Positions 46,780-58,258 are shown, numbered from the stretch's first letter. The stretch is DNA of 64,000 nt from Streptomyces violens (GCF_000717745.1 NZ_JOBH01000007.1:124001-188000), one strand, 5' to 3'. Program-made: numbers and translations. The notes: a model not told the origin generated them from the letters alone.

Positions 46780-48771
46780 GTGGATACCACCCTTCAGGAC
46801 CCCCTGGTCGGACAGCTGCTCGACGGCCGCTACCGCGTCCAGGCGCGCATCGCCACCGGCGGGATGGCGACGGTCTACCGCGCCGTCGACACCCGGCTGG
46901 ACCGCGTGCTCGCCCTGAAGGTGATGCACCCCTCATTGGCCGCCGACGCCTCCTTCGTCGAGCGCTTCATCCGGGAGGCGAAGTCGGTGGCCCGGCTGTC
47001 GCACCCGAACGTGGTCGGCGTGTTCGACCAGGGCACCGACGGCACATACGTGTACCTCGCCATGGAGTACGTCGCGGGCTGCACCCTCCGGGACGTGCTG
47101 CGCGAGCGCGGCGCCCTGCAGCCGCGCGCCGCGCTGGACATCCTGGAGCCGATCCTGGCGGCGCTGGGCTCGGCGCACCGGGCGGGCATGGTGCACCGCG
47201 ACATGAAGCCGGAGAACGTACTGATCGGGGACGACGGCCGGGTCAAGGTCGCCGACTTCGGCCTGGTCCGCGCGGTCGATACCAACACCACAGCCACCAC
47301 CGGCACGGTGCTGGGCACCGTCTCCTACCTGGCGCCCGAGCAGATCGAGGACGGCAGCGCGGACACCCGTGCGGACGTCTACGCCTGTGGCGTGGCGCTC
47401 TACGAGATGCTCACGGGCAGCAAGCCGCACGGCGGCGGCACCCCCGCCCAGGTGCTCTACCAGCACCTCCACGAGGACGTGCCGGCGCCGTCCGCGCTCG
47501 TCCCGGGGCTGCCGCCCGAGCTGGACGACCTGGTCGTCGAGGCCACCGCGCGCAACCCCGAGGTGCGTCCGCAGGACGCCGTCACGCTGCTCGCGCTGGC
47601 CCGCAATGCGCGCGCTGCGCTTACGGACGAGCAGCTGGACGCGGTGCCGCCGCAGGCGAAGGCCGCGACCGGGCCGGCCGGTGCCGAGGACCGTACGAGC
47701 GTGATCCAGCGCGCGGCCGCGGTACAGCTCTCGCTGCCCGAGACGGCCGACGTGGTCGACGCCGCCGACGACACGGCGGGCCACACCGCCCGCCTGGAGG
47801 TGCCGCCGGCCGCGGACGGGACGACGGGCCGGCTGCCCACGGGGGCAGCGGGCGGGGCACGGCGCGCGGAGACCGCTCGGGCACCGCGCCGCAGGACGCT
47901 CTTCGTCGTCCTCGCGCTGCTGGCCGCGCTGCTCGCGGGGACCGGCGTCTGGTACATCACCACCGGCCAGTTCACGACCGTGCCCACGGTGCTGGACATG
48001 ACACAGGCCAAGGCCGAGCGGACGCTGCACGGCGCGGGCCTGGACGTGAAGGTGCGGCGGGCGTACAGCTCCACCGTGGAGCGCGGGCACGTGATCTCCA
48101 CCGACCCGGAGAACGGGCAGCGCATCCGGGGCACCGGCACGGTCACCGTCACGCTCTCCAAGGGCCCGGACATCGTCTCGGTACCGGACCTGTCCGGCAC
48201 CCCGGTCGCCGACGCCCGGCGCAAGCTGCGGGACCAGGGGCTGACCCCGGGGACCGAGCGCAGGGCGTTCAGCGACGAGGTGGCCAAGGGGTCGGTGATC
48301 CGTACGGACCCGGATGCGGGGGCCAAGCGGCGCCCCGGTACGGCCGTGGCGCTGACCGTCAGCCGGGGCAGCGCGATCGACGTGCCGGACGTGGTCGGCG
48401 ACGACCGCTCGGACGCGGCGGCGGAGCTGCGGGAGGAGGGCTTCCGCGTGAAGTTCGCCGCGGAGCCGGTGTACTCGGAAGAGGACAAGGGCGCGGTCGC
48501 GCGGCAGTCCCCCGGGGCGGGCGGAACGCTGGGCAAGGGGGACACGGTGACGCTCACGCTGTCCAAGGGGCCGCAGATGGTCGAGGTGCCGGACGTCGAG
48601 GGCCAGAAGGTGGACGACGCGAAGCAGGCGCTGACCGCCGCGGGCTTCGAGGTCGAGGTGAAGAAGCCGTTCTTCTTCCCGACGGACACGGTCGGCAGCC
48701 AGTCCGTCGACGCCGGTGACACGGCCCCGAAGGGCAGCACGATCACCATCACCCTGGAGAGCAAGCTCTGA
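46780..48771 (+). CDS. PASTA-domain Ser/Thr protein kinase
   Basis: Membrane receptor kinase of the PknB type. 663 residues from GTG 46780. The kinase domain (18-280) has a Gly loop IATGGMA, Lys47, catalytic Asp141 in HRDMKPEN and DFG at 159-161. A juxtamembrane linker and one membrane helix (~373-394) precede four extracellular PASTA repeats, starting VPTVLDM, VSVPDLSG, IDVPDVVG and VEVPDVEG. PASTA repeats bind muropeptides or lipid II, so it could sense wall status. TAGACT eight bases before the GTG suggests a leaderless transcript. Confidence 0.95.
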   Translation: MDTTLQDPLVGQLLDGRYRVQARIATGGMATVYRAVDTRLDRVLALKVMHPSLAADASFVERFIREAKSVARLSHPNVVGVFDQGTDGTYVYLAMEYVAGCTLRDVLRERGALQPRAALDILEPILAALGSAHRAGMVHRDMKPENVLIGDDGRVKVADFGLVRAVDTNTTATTGTVLGTVSYLAPEQIEDGSADTRADVYACGVALYEMLTGSKPHGGGTPAQVLYQHLHEDVPAPSALVPGLPPELDDLVVEATARNPEVRPQDAVTLLALARNARAALTDEQLDAVPPQAKAATGPAGAEDRTSVIQRAAAVQLSLPETADVVDAADDTAGHTARLEVPPAADGTTGRLPTGAAGGARRAETARAPRRRTLFVVLALLAALLAGTGVWYITTGQFTTVPTVLDMTQAKAERTLHGAGLDVKVRRAYSSTVERGHVISTDPENGQRIRGTGTVTVTLSKGPDIVSVPDLSGTPVADARRKLRDQGLTPGTERRAFSDEVAKGSVIRTDPDAGAKRRPGTAVALTVSRGSAIDVPDVVGDDRSDAAAELREEGFRVKFAAEPVYSEEDKGAVARQSPGAGGTLGKGDTVTLTLSKGPQMVEVPDVEGQKVDDAKQALTAAGFEVEVKKPFFFPTDTVGSQSVDAGDTAPKGSTITITLESKL

Positions 48772-48837
48772 GGAGCACTGACAGCTGAGGCGTACCTGAC
48801 AGCCGGGGACGCCCGGCCGCCTGGCACCCTTGAAGGT

Positions 48838-49722
48838 GTGAGCACTTCCCCGCAGCGCGCCCGTGAGCGCAATCCGATCGGCGGCCACGTCCCCGTGGCC
48901 GGCGGTCTCGCCAAGGTCGGCATCCCCTACGCACAGGAGATCGGCGGCGAGTCCGTCCAGGTCTTCGTCGCCAACCCGCGCGGCTGGGCCACCCCGCCCG
49001 GCAATCCGATGCAGGACGAGGCGTTCCGCACGGCCTGCGCGGAGCGTGACATCCCCGCGTACGTGCACGCGCCGTACCTGATCAACTTCGGGTCGCACAA
49101 CCCGGTGACCGTCGAGAAGTCGGTGGAGTCGCTGCGGCACTCGCTGCGGCGCGGCCGGGAGATCGGGGCGCTCGGCGTGGTCGTGCACACCGGCTCGGCG
49201 ACCGGCGGACGGGAGCGCGCCACGGCGCTGGCGCAGGTACGGGAGTACATGCTGCCGCTGCTGGACGAGCTGACCCACGACGACGACCCGTGGCTGCTGC
49301 TGGAGTCGACGGCCGGGCAGGGCGCCTCGCTGTGCTCGCTGGCGGAGGATCTCGGGCCGTACCTGGACGCGCTGGACCGGCACCCGCGTGCGGGGCTCTG
49401 CCTGGACACCTGCCACGCGTTCGCGGCCGGGCACGACATGGCGGCCCCCGGCGGCATGAAGGCGCTCCTGGACGAGTTGGTGGACGTCGCGGGCGAGGGC
49501 CGCCTGAAGCTGATCCACGCCAACGACTCCAAGGACGTGGCCGGAGCGCACAAGGACCGCCACGAGAACATCGGTTCCGGCCACATCGGCGCCGAGCCGT
49601 TCCGCGAGCTGTTCCGGCACCCGGCGACCGCGGGCGTACCGCTGGTGATCGAGACGCCGGGCGGCAAGGAGGGCCACGCGACGGACGTGGCGCGCCTGAA
49701 GGAGCTGCGGGACGGCGACTAG
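48838..49722 (+). CDS. nfo: Deoxyribonuclease IV (AP endonuclease, Nfo type)
   Basis: Zinc-dependent endonuclease IV for base-excision repair of abasic sites. 294 residues from GTG 48838. The metal-site motifs are all present: HAPYLINFGSHNP, VVHTGSATGG, LLLESTAGQGASLC, LCLDTCHAFAAGHD, HANDSKDVAGAHKDRHENIGSGHIG-type region and the final ETPGG. It stands alone downstream of the kinase gene. Confidence 0.95.
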   Translation: MSTSPQRARERNPIGGHVPVAGGLAKVGIPYAQEIGGESVQVFVANPRGWATPPGNPMQDEAFRTACAERDIPAYVHAPYLINFGSHNPVTVEKSVESLRHSLRRGREIGALGVVVHTGSATGGRERATALAQVREYMLPLLDELTHDDDPWLLLESTAGQGASLCSLAEDLGPYLDALDRHPRAGLCLDTCHAFAAGHDMAAPGGMKALLDELVDVAGEGRLKLIHANDSKDVAGAHKDRHENIGSGHIGAEPFRELFRHPATAGVPLVIETPGGKEGHATDVARLKELRDGD

Positions 49723-49749
49723 AAGGCGGGCACGGCGCGGGCCCGGGGC

Positions 49750-50373
49750 TCAGAGCTCCGGGCCGTCGCCCGGCTCCTCCTGGTAGGAGTAACGCTGCTC
49801 CCGCCACGGGTCACCGAGGTTGTGGTAGCCGCGCTCCTCCCAGAAGCCGCGGCGGTCCGCCGTCATGTACTCGATGCCGCGCACCCACTTGGGGCCCTTC
49901 CAGGCATAGAGGTGCGGCACGATGAGCCGTACGGGGAAGCCGTGTTCCGCGGTGAGCAGTTCGCCGTCCCGGTAGCAGGCGAACAGGCAGCGCTCGTCCG
50001 CGAAGTCCGCCAGGGGAATGTTCGAGCTGAATCCGTATTCGGCCCAGACCATCACATGGGTGACGTCCGGGGCCGGCGGTGCCAGGTCGAGCACCGTACG
50101 CGTCAACACCCCGCCCCATTCGGCACCCAGCATGCTGAACTTCGTCACGCAGTGCATATCGGCGACGACGGTGGCATACGGCAGCGAGGTGAATTCCTCG
50201 TGCGTCCAGCAGTGCTTGTCACCGTCGGCCGTGGCGCCGAACACCCGGAATTCCCAGCGCTCGGGGCGGAACTTGGGAACGGGTCCGTAGTGCGTGACCG
50301 GCCATCCGCGCTGCAGACGCTGCCCCGGAGGGAGCTGCGGAGGCTCCTCTTCGCGGCTATCCGGCTGACCCAT
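49750..50373 (-). CDS. Sulfite-oxidase-like molybdopterin protein
   Basis: 207 residues. Matches the molybdopterin-binding domain of sulfite oxidase and YedY/MsrP relatives. The molybdenum-ligating Cys is probably Cys75 in VADMHCVTKFS; GVLTRTVLDLAPP and GFPVRLIVPHLYAWKGPKWV are family motifs. No Tat or Sec signal is seen, so it is likely cytosolic, unlike MsrP. The substrate is unknown. Confidence 0.9.
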   Translation of the reverse strand: MGQPDSREEEPPQLPPGQRLQRGWPVTHYGPVPKFRPERWEFRVFGATADGDKHCWTHEEFTSLPYATVVADMHCVTKFSMLGAEWGGVLTRTVLDLAPPAPDVTHVMVWAEYGFSSNIPLADFADERCLFACYRDGELLTAEHGFPVRLIVPHLYAWKGPKWVRGIEYMTADRRGFWEERGYHNLGDPWREQRYSYQEEPGDGPEL

Positions 50374-50528
50374 GCCCCCATGGTGTCAGACCGGAAGGGG
50401 TGGTGATGACCAGGGCGGGACCGATTCGGGCAACTCCCACTAAGCGTGCACTTACTGGACGCTCGGCGCGCCCCGGTGCAAGGATGCCCGGCACCTGTTA
50501 GTCGACGTGTGGAAGGAGCCCCGCAGTC

Positions 50529-51005
50529 ATGCAGGGAGACCCCGAGGTCATCGAGTTCCTCAACGAGCAGCTGACCGCCGAGCTGACCGCGATCAACCAG
50601 TACTTCCTGCACGCCAAGATGCAGGAGAACAACGGGTGGCCGAAGCTCGCCAAGTACACCCGGTCCGAGTCGTTCGACGAGATGAAGCACGCCGAGGTCC
50701 TCACCGACCGGATTCTCTTCCTGGAGGGCCTGCCCAACTATCAGCGGCTCTTCCACGTCCGCATCGGCCAGACGGTCACCGAGATGTTCCAGGCGGACCG
50801 GCAGATCGAGGCCGAGGCCATCGACCGCCTCAAGCGCGGCATCGAGGTCATGCGCAACAAGGGCGACATCACGTCGGCCAATATTTTCGAGAGCATCCTC
50901 GCCGACGAGGAGCACCACATCGACTATCTGGACACCCAGCTGGAGCTGGTGGAGAAGCTCGGGGAGCCGCTGTACATCGCGCAGCTCGTCGAGCAGCCGA
51001 GCTGA
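50529..51005 (+). CDS. bfr: Bacterioferritin
   Basis: Iron-storage protein forming 24-mers, with haem between subunits. 158 residues from ATG 50529 with GAAGGAGCC upstream. The haem ligand Met52 and ferroxidase residues Glu18, Glu51 and His54 are in place (ESFDEMKHAEVL). Convergent with the Bfd-type gene, the likely electron donor for iron release. I see no iron box in front of it. Confidence 0.97.
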   Translation: MQGDPEVIEFLNEQLTAELTAINQYFLHAKMQENNGWPKLAKYTRSESFDEMKHAEVLTDRILFLEGLPNYQRLFHVRIGQTVTEMFQADRQIEAEAIDRLKRGIEVMRNKGDITSANIFESILADEEHHIDYLDTQLELVEKLGEPLYIAQLVEQPS

Positions 51006-51021
51006 CGGGCCGCGGAAGCGC

Positions 51022-51336
51022 TCAGGCGGCTTCGGGGTACCGGGCGGGCGGCTCGACGATCTCGGGCTCGGCCGGCTCGACGACGGACGTCCCGGACACG
51101 GCCGGTTCCGCCGGATCGGCGGCCAGCGGTGCCGCGTCCCCCTGGTCGATCAGCGTGCGGCGGGGGCAGCTGCCCCGCCCGAGGAGGGCCTGTATGCGGC
51201 GCACGCAGCCGCCGCAGTCGGTGCCGGCCTTGCAGGCGGAGGCGATCTGGCGCGGCGTGCAGGCGCCCGTCCCCGCGTGCTCACGCACCTGCTCCTCGGT
51301 GATGCCGAAGCACGAGCAGACGTACACGCGGTTCAC
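51022..51336 (-). CDS. bfd: Bfd-type [2Fe-2S] ferredoxin
   Basis: 104 residues from GTG 51336 (MNRVYVCSCFGITEEQV). Cluster ligands are Cys-x-Cys in VCSCFG and the later pair in TDCGGCVRR, as in bacterioferritin-associated ferredoxin. Residues ~60-104 are an Ala/Pro/Glu tail missing in the ~64-residue E. coli protein. It reduces and mobilises iron from bacterioferritin. An iron-box match 37 bases upstream suggests it is made when iron is scarce. Confidence 0.92.
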   Translation of the reverse strand: MNRVYVCSCFGITEEQVREHAGTGACTPRQIASACKAGTDCGGCVRRIQALLGRGSCPRRTLIDQGDAAPLAADPAEPAVSGTSVVEPAEPEIVEPPARYPEAA

Positions 51337-51372
51337 CCCCGTACCTTTCCCGTAGCTTCGGATGATCTTGAG

Positions 51373-51391
51373 TGAGGTTACCCTTACCTTA
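51373..51391 (-). promoter_or_regulatory. Iron box (DmdR/IdeR site) before bfd
   Basis: On the minus strand TAAGGTAAGGGTAACCTCA matches the 19-base DtxR/IdeR consensus at 14 positions. Streptomyces DmdR1 is the expected iron-dependent repressor. Confidence 0.75.
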
Positions 51392-51418
51392 CCCGCCATG
51401 GCGGGCGCTTAACAACGC

Positions 51419-51452
51419 AGTGGGGCGCGGATCACAGGATCCGCGCCCCACT
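51419..51452 (-). terminator. Terminator after the DAHP synthase gene
   Basis: Perfect 15-bp stem (AGTGGGGCGCGGATC with its complement), ACAG loop, 19 bases past the stop. It insulates bfd from aroF readthrough. Confidence 0.85.
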
Positions 51453-51470
51453 TTGCGTCTACGCGCCCGT

Positions 51471-54301
<2,831 letters not shown>

Positions 54302-54314
54302 AGGAATCCCCCAG

Positions 54315-54349
54315 ATTGCACCGAGAGCAATGTTTTTATTGCACCGAGA
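54315..54349. promoter_or_regulatory. Direct-repeat operator ATTGCACCGAGA x2
   Basis: Exact 12-base copies at 54315-54326 and 54338-54349, 23 bases apart, between the MocR and hydrolase genes. MocR regulators typically bind direct repeats about two helical turns apart. Confidence 0.75.
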
Positions 54350-54367
54350 TTGTGCGGCCCATAGCAT
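54339..54367 (+). promoter_or_regulatory. Candidate hydrolase promoter TTGCAC-N17-TAGCAT
   Basis: -35 TTGCAC lies inside the second repeat and -10 TAGCAT is 17 bases on. A protein on the repeats would therefore touch the promoter. Confidence 0.6.
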
Positions 54368-54422
54368 CGAGCCGTCAAGAGGCATCGATGCCTCAACGGC
54401 CATACGGGAGGGGCGAGTTGCC

Positions 54423-55229
54423 ATGGGCATCGCGGAGCTGGAAGGCGGCGTACGGATCGCCTACGAGGACCGGGGCGAAGGTCCGCCGGTCCTCCTCGTG
54501 CACGGCCACCCCTTCGACCGGACCATGTGGGCGCCGCAGACCGCGTTCTTGGCCGGCAGCGGATTCCGCGTCATCGTTCCCGACCTGCGCGGGTACGGCG
54601 GCTCCCCGGCGACGGGCCCGCTCGACGGGCTCGCGGACTTCTCCCGCGACCTCGCCGCGCTCCTGGACCGGCTCGGCGTCGACGAGCCCGTCGTACTCGG
54701 CGGACTGTCCATGGGCGGCCAGATCGCGCTCGACTTCTGCCGCCTCTTCCCCGAGCGCGTACGGGGTCTCCTGCTCGCCGACACCTCGGCCCCGGCCGAG
54801 ACCGCGGCCGGCAGGGAGTGGCGGAACGCCATGGCGGACCGGCTGCTGCGCGAGGGCCTGGCCCCGTACGCCGACGAGGTGCTCGACAAGATGATCGCGC
54901 CACAAACGATCACGAACCGCCCCGAGGTGGCCGCGCACGTCCGCCGGATGATGCGCTCCACGCCCCCCGAAGGAGCGGCCGCCGCACTACGGGGCCGGGC
55001 CGAGCGCCCCGACTACACCGCGCTGCTCCCCCGGATCACCGTCCCCGCCCTCGTCGTGGTCGGCAGCGAGGACACCTACACGCCGCTCGCCGATGCCCGG
55101 TACCTGCACGACCGCCTCCCGGACAGCGATCTCGCGGTCATCGAGGGTGCAGCGCACCTGCCGAACCTGGAGCGGCCCGGGGCCTTCGACGCCGCGCTGG
55201 AAAAGCTGCTCCGCCGCACCATCAGGTAG
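54423..55229 (+). CDS. Alpha/beta hydrolase
   Basis: 268 residues from ATG 54423, with GGGAGGGGCGAG upstream. Oxyanion region HGHPFDRTMW, nucleophile Ser in LGGLSMGGQIA, acid Asp in VGSEDTYTPL, and His in EGAAHLPNLERP. Similar to 3-oxoadipate enol-lactonase-like and general esterase proteins; the substrate cannot be told. The divergent MocR regulator may respond to its substrate or product. It ends 10 bases before the trpL peptide. Confidence 0.92.
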   Translation: MGIAELEGGVRIAYEDRGEGPPVLLVHGHPFDRTMWAPQTAFLAGSGFRVIVPDLRGYGGSPATGPLDGLADFSRDLAALLDRLGVDEPVVLGGLSMGGQIALDFCRLFPERVRGLLLADTSAPAETAAGREWRNAMADRLLREGLAPYADEVLDKMIAPQTITNRPEVAAHVRRMMRSTPPEGAAAALRGRAERPDYTALLPRITVPALVVVGSEDTYTPLADARYLHDRLPDSDLAVIEGAAHLPNLERPGAFDAALEKLLRRTIR

Positions 55230-55239
55230 GGTGCGAGGC

Positions 55240-55296
55240 ATGTTCGCGCAGACAACCATGAACTGGTGGTGGACCGCTCATCCGGCGGCCCACTGA
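55240..55296 (+). CDS. trpL: TrpL leader peptide
   Basis: 18 codons, MFAQTTMNWWWTAHPAAH, with three Trp codons in a row and GCGAGG before the ATG. When charged tRNA-Trp is scarce the ribosome stalls on these codons, which changes folding of the RNA downstream. Similar Trp-rich leaders are known before trpE genes in Streptomyces. Confidence 0.95.
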   Translation: MFAQTTMNWWWTAHPAAH

Positions 55297-55345
55297 TTCG
55301 CGCGCACACCACAGACTTCGCGAAGGCCGCCCGAGGGGCGGCCTT
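55269..55345 (+). promoter_or_regulatory. trp attenuator
   Basis: Three mutually exclusive pairings can be read: GTGGACCGC (55269-55277) with GCGGCCCAC (55285-55293), one A-C mismatch; GGCGGCC (55284-55290) with GGCCGCC (55325-55331); and the terminator AAGGCCGCCC/GGGCGGCCTT (55323-55345). Stalling on the Trp codons would block the first and free the second, preventing termination. Confidence 0.92.
55323..55345 (+). terminator. Attenuator terminator of trpE(G)
   Basis: 10-bp stem with GAG loop, followed by CCGGCGTTTT. Confidence 0.88.
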
Positions 55346-55401
55346 CCGGCGTTTTCCGGGCCGTTCCTCTCCCCAGACCCTGTGTGAGAAGGACGAGGAT
55401 C

Positions 55402-57258
55402 ATGCACCTGCCCGAGCTGCTCTCCGATGACCGGCCCTTTGCCCTGCTGCGCCGCCGGACCCCCGGCCACGACCAGGACACCGTCGAGGTACTGATCGGC
55501 CCGGTCGCCGCGTACGACCGGCTCGCCGACCTCCCCGAGGGCCTGGCCCTGGTGCCGTTCCGGCAGATCCGCGAGCGCGGCTTCGACGTGCGCGACGACG
55601 GCACGCCGCTGGTCGCGCTGGTCCCCGAGGAGCGGTACGAGCTGCCGCTCGCCGACGCGCTGGCGCAGCTCCCGGACCACGCGGTGCAGGTCTCCGGCGG
55701 CGGCTTCGACGTGAGCGACGAGGAGTACGCCGGGATCGTCGGTCGGGTGCTGGACCAGGAGATCGGCCAGGGTGAAGGCGCGAACTTCGTGATCCGGCGG
55801 ACGTACGAGGGCGAGATCCCGGGCTTCGGCCGGGCCGACGCGCTGGCCCTGTTCCGCCGGCTGCTGGCCACCGAGCGCGGCGCGTACTGGACGTTCGTCG
55901 TGCACACCGAGGAGCGCACGCTGGTCGGCGCGAGCCCCGAGGTGCACGTCCGGATGAGCGGCGGCACCGCCGTGATGAACCCGATCAGCGGGACCTACCG
56001 CTACCCGGCCGGCGGCCCGACCCCCGAGGACCTGCTGGAGTTCCTCGCCGACGGCAAGGAGATCGAGGAGCTCTCGATGGTCGTCGACGAGGAGCTCAAG
56101 ATGATGTGCACCGTCGGCGACAAGGGCGGCGTCGTGATCGGGCCGCGCCTGAAGGAGATGGCGCACCTCGCGCACACCGAGTACGAGCTGCGTGGCCGCT
56201 CGTCGCTGGACGTGCGGGAGGTACTGAAGGAGACGATGTTCGCGGCGACCGTGACCGGGTCGCCGGTGCAGAACGCGTGCCGGGTCATCGAACGGTACGA
56301 GCCGGGCGGGCGCGGGTACTACGCGGGCGCGCTGGCGCTCATCGGGCGGGACGCAGGCGGGGCGCAGACCCTGGACTCGCCGATCCTGATCCGTACCGCC
56401 GACATCGACGCGGACGGGAAGCTGCGGGTGCCGGTCGGGGCGACGCTGGTACGCGGCTCGGACCCGGCGAGCGAGGTCGCCGAGACGCACGCCAAGGCCG
56501 CGGGTGTGCTCACCGCGCTGGGCGTACGGGAGGCACCGGCCCGCCGGGCGGATGCCACGCCGCCGCGGCTGGCCGACGACCCGCGGGTGCGGGCCGCGCT
56601 GGACGCGCGCCGGGCCGGCCTCGCGCCGTTCTGGCTACGGATGCAGACCACCGCGCCGACCGCCGCGCTGAGCGGCCACGCGCTGGTGATCGACGCCGAG
56701 GACACCTTCACCGCGATGCTGGCGCACCTGCTGCGCACCTCGGGGCTGACGGTGGAGGTACGGCGGTACGACGAGCCGGGGCTGCGGGAGGCGGCGCTCG
56801 CGCACGAGGGACCGATCGTGCTGGGCCCGGGGCCCGGCAATCCGTCCGACGCGGCCGATCCGAAGATGCGGATGCTGCGCGCGCTGGCCGCCGAGCTGGT
56901 CCGCGAACACCGGCACGGCCTGCTCGGCGTCTGCCTGGGCCACGAGCTGATCGCCGCGGTGCTCGGGCTGGAGATCGTCCGCAAGGACGTGCCGTTCCAG
57001 GGCGCGCAGGAGCGGATCGACTTCTTCGGGCGCGAGGAGACCGTCGGCTTCTACAACACCTTCACCGCGCGCTGCGACGAGGCGGCCGTCGCCGAACTGG
57101 CCATGCACCGCGTGGAGCTGAGCCGGGACCCGGAGAGCGGGGACGTGCACGCGCTGCGCGGGCCGGGCTTCGCGGGGGTGCAGTTCCACCCCGAGTCGGT
57201 ACTGACCCTGGACGGCGCGGCCCTCACCTCCCAGCTGCTGGCTGCCGTTCTGGTGTGA
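55402..57258 (+). CDS. trpE: Fused anthranilate synthase TrpE-TrpG
   Basis: Makes anthranilate from chorismate and glutamine for tryptophan. 618 residues from ATG 55402 (MHLPELLSDDRPF) with GAAGGACGAGG upstream. The chorismate-binding part (1-~430) has NPISGTYRYPAGG and VDEELKMMCTVGDKGG-like segments. The glutamine amidotransferase part (~445-618) has its Cys in GVCLGHELIAAVLG and its His/Glu in QFHPESV. One-chain TrpE-G enzymes occur in some actinobacteria and resemble PhzE; the trpL attenuator argues for the Trp pathway. Its last 35 bases overlap the convergent gene. Confidence 0.95.
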   Translation: MHLPELLSDDRPFALLRRRTPGHDQDTVEVLIGPVAAYDRLADLPEGLALVPFRQIRERGFDVRDDGTPLVALVPEERYELPLADALAQLPDHAVQVSGGGFDVSDEEYAGIVGRVLDQEIGQGEGANFVIRRTYEGEIPGFGRADALALFRRLLATERGAYWTFVVHTEERTLVGASPEVHVRMSGGTAVMNPISGTYRYPAGGPTPEDLLEFLADGKEIEELSMVVDEELKMMCTVGDKGGVVIGPRLKEMAHLAHTEYELRGRSSLDVREVLKETMFAATVTGSPVQNACRVIERYEPGGRGYYAGALALIGRDAGGAQTLDSPILIRTADIDADGKLRVPVGATLVRGSDPASEVAETHAKAAGVLTALGVREAPARRADATPPRLADDPRVRAALDARRAGLAPFWLRMQTTAPTAALSGHALVIDAEDTFTAMLAHLLRTSGLTVEVRRYDEPGLREAALAHEGPIVLGPGPGNPSDAADPKMRMLRALAAELVREHRHGLLGVCLGHELIAAVLGLEIVRKDVPFQGAQERIDFFGREETVGFYNTFTARCDEAAVAELAMHRVELSRDPESGDVHALRGPGFAGVQFHPESVLTLDGAALTSQLLAAVLV

Positions 57259-58258
57259 GCTGCCCCTCCGGGGTGACGAGGAGGTTCTCCCCGGCGCGGC
57301 CGGCCAGATAGTCCTCGACATTGGCGAGTGTGGTGTCGACGATCTGGCCGACCGCGTCCTCGGTGAAGTACGCCTGATGCGAGGTGACCAGCACGTTCCC
57401 GAAGGTCATCAGGCGGGCGAGGGTGTCGTCGTGGATCACTTCGAGGGACTTGTCGAAGAAGAAGAGACCCGCCTCCTCCTCGTACACGTCCAGGCCGACG
57501 CCGCGCAGCCGCCCGGCCTTGAGGGTCCCGACCAGGGCCGCGGTGTCCACCAGGCCGCCGCGGCTGGAGTTGATCAGGATCGCGTCGTCCTTCATCGCGG
57601 CCAGCGCGGGCCCGTCGATGAGGTGCCGGGTGCTCTCCAGCAGCGGTACGTGCAGCGAGACCAGGTCGGACTCGGCGAGCAGCCGGTCGAGGCCGACGTA
57701 CTCCATGCCCAGTGCGGCGCAGGCCGGGTTCTCCGCGGCGTCCCAGCCGAGCAGCCGCATCCCGAAGCCGTGCGCGATCCGGGTGAACGCCTCGCCGATC
57801 CGGCCGGTGCCGACGACGCCCGCCGTACGGCCGCGGAAGTCCCGGCCCATCAGGCCGTCCAGCCGGAAGTCGAAGTCGCGGGTGCGGTGGGCGGCCCGGA
57901 CGATGCGCCGGTTGACGGCCATCGCCAGGCCCCAGGCGAACTCGGCGACGGAGTACGGCGAATAGGACGAGACCCGGCCGACGGTCAGGCCCAGGTCGGC
58001 GGCGGCCCGCAGGTCGATGTTGCTGTGCCCTGTGGAGCGCTGGGCGATCATCTTCGTGCCGCCGGCCGCCAGCTCCTGGAGCACCTCGGCGGTCAGCTCG
58101 GCGTTGACGCCGACCGTGACGATCTCGTAGCCGGCCGCGATGGGGGCGGTGTCGCGGCTGAGGAGGACGTCGAGGCAGCGGATCTGGTGGTGGCCGTCGA
58201 AGGCCCGCTCCAGCAGCGGCCGCTCGTCGGCCTGCACGCCGAACGCCAGGATTTCCAC
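57224..58258 (-). CDS. D-2-hydroxyacid dehydrogenase (D-lactate dehydrogenase type)
   Basis: NAD-dependent reduction of a 2-keto acid, probably pyruvate to D-lactate. 344 residues from GTG 58258 with GGAGGAAGC just upstream; longer in-frame sequence is shadow. The NAD loop is GVVGTGRIGEAFTRIA. Catalytic Arg is in NSSRGGLVDT, Glu in DVYEEEAGLFF and His in TSHQAYFT. The C-terminus overlaps trpE(G) tail-to-tail by 35 bases with no terminator between. Confidence 0.94.
   Translation of the reverse strand: MEILAFGVQADERPLLERAFDGHHQIRCLDVLLSRDTAPIAAGYEIVTVGVNAELTAEVLQELAAGGTKMIAQRSTGHSNIDLRAAADLGLTVGRVSSYSPYSVAEFAWGLAMAVNRRIVRAAHRTRDFDFRLDGLMGRDFRGRTAGVVGTGRIGEAFTRIAHGFGMRLLGWDAAENPACAALGMEYVGLDRLLAESDLVSLHVPLLESTRHLIDGPALAAMKDDAILINSSRGGLVDTAALVGTLKAGRLRGVGLDVYEEEAGLFFFDKSLEVIHDDTLARLMTFGNVLVTSHQAYFTEDAVGQIVDTTLANVEDYLAGRAGENLLVTPEGQLTPERQPAAGR

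Noticed and set aside
46933..49677. Long minus-strand frame antisense to the kinase and endonuclease IV genes
   Set aside because: Same antisense artefact. Both plus-strand genes have complete motifs and good starts.
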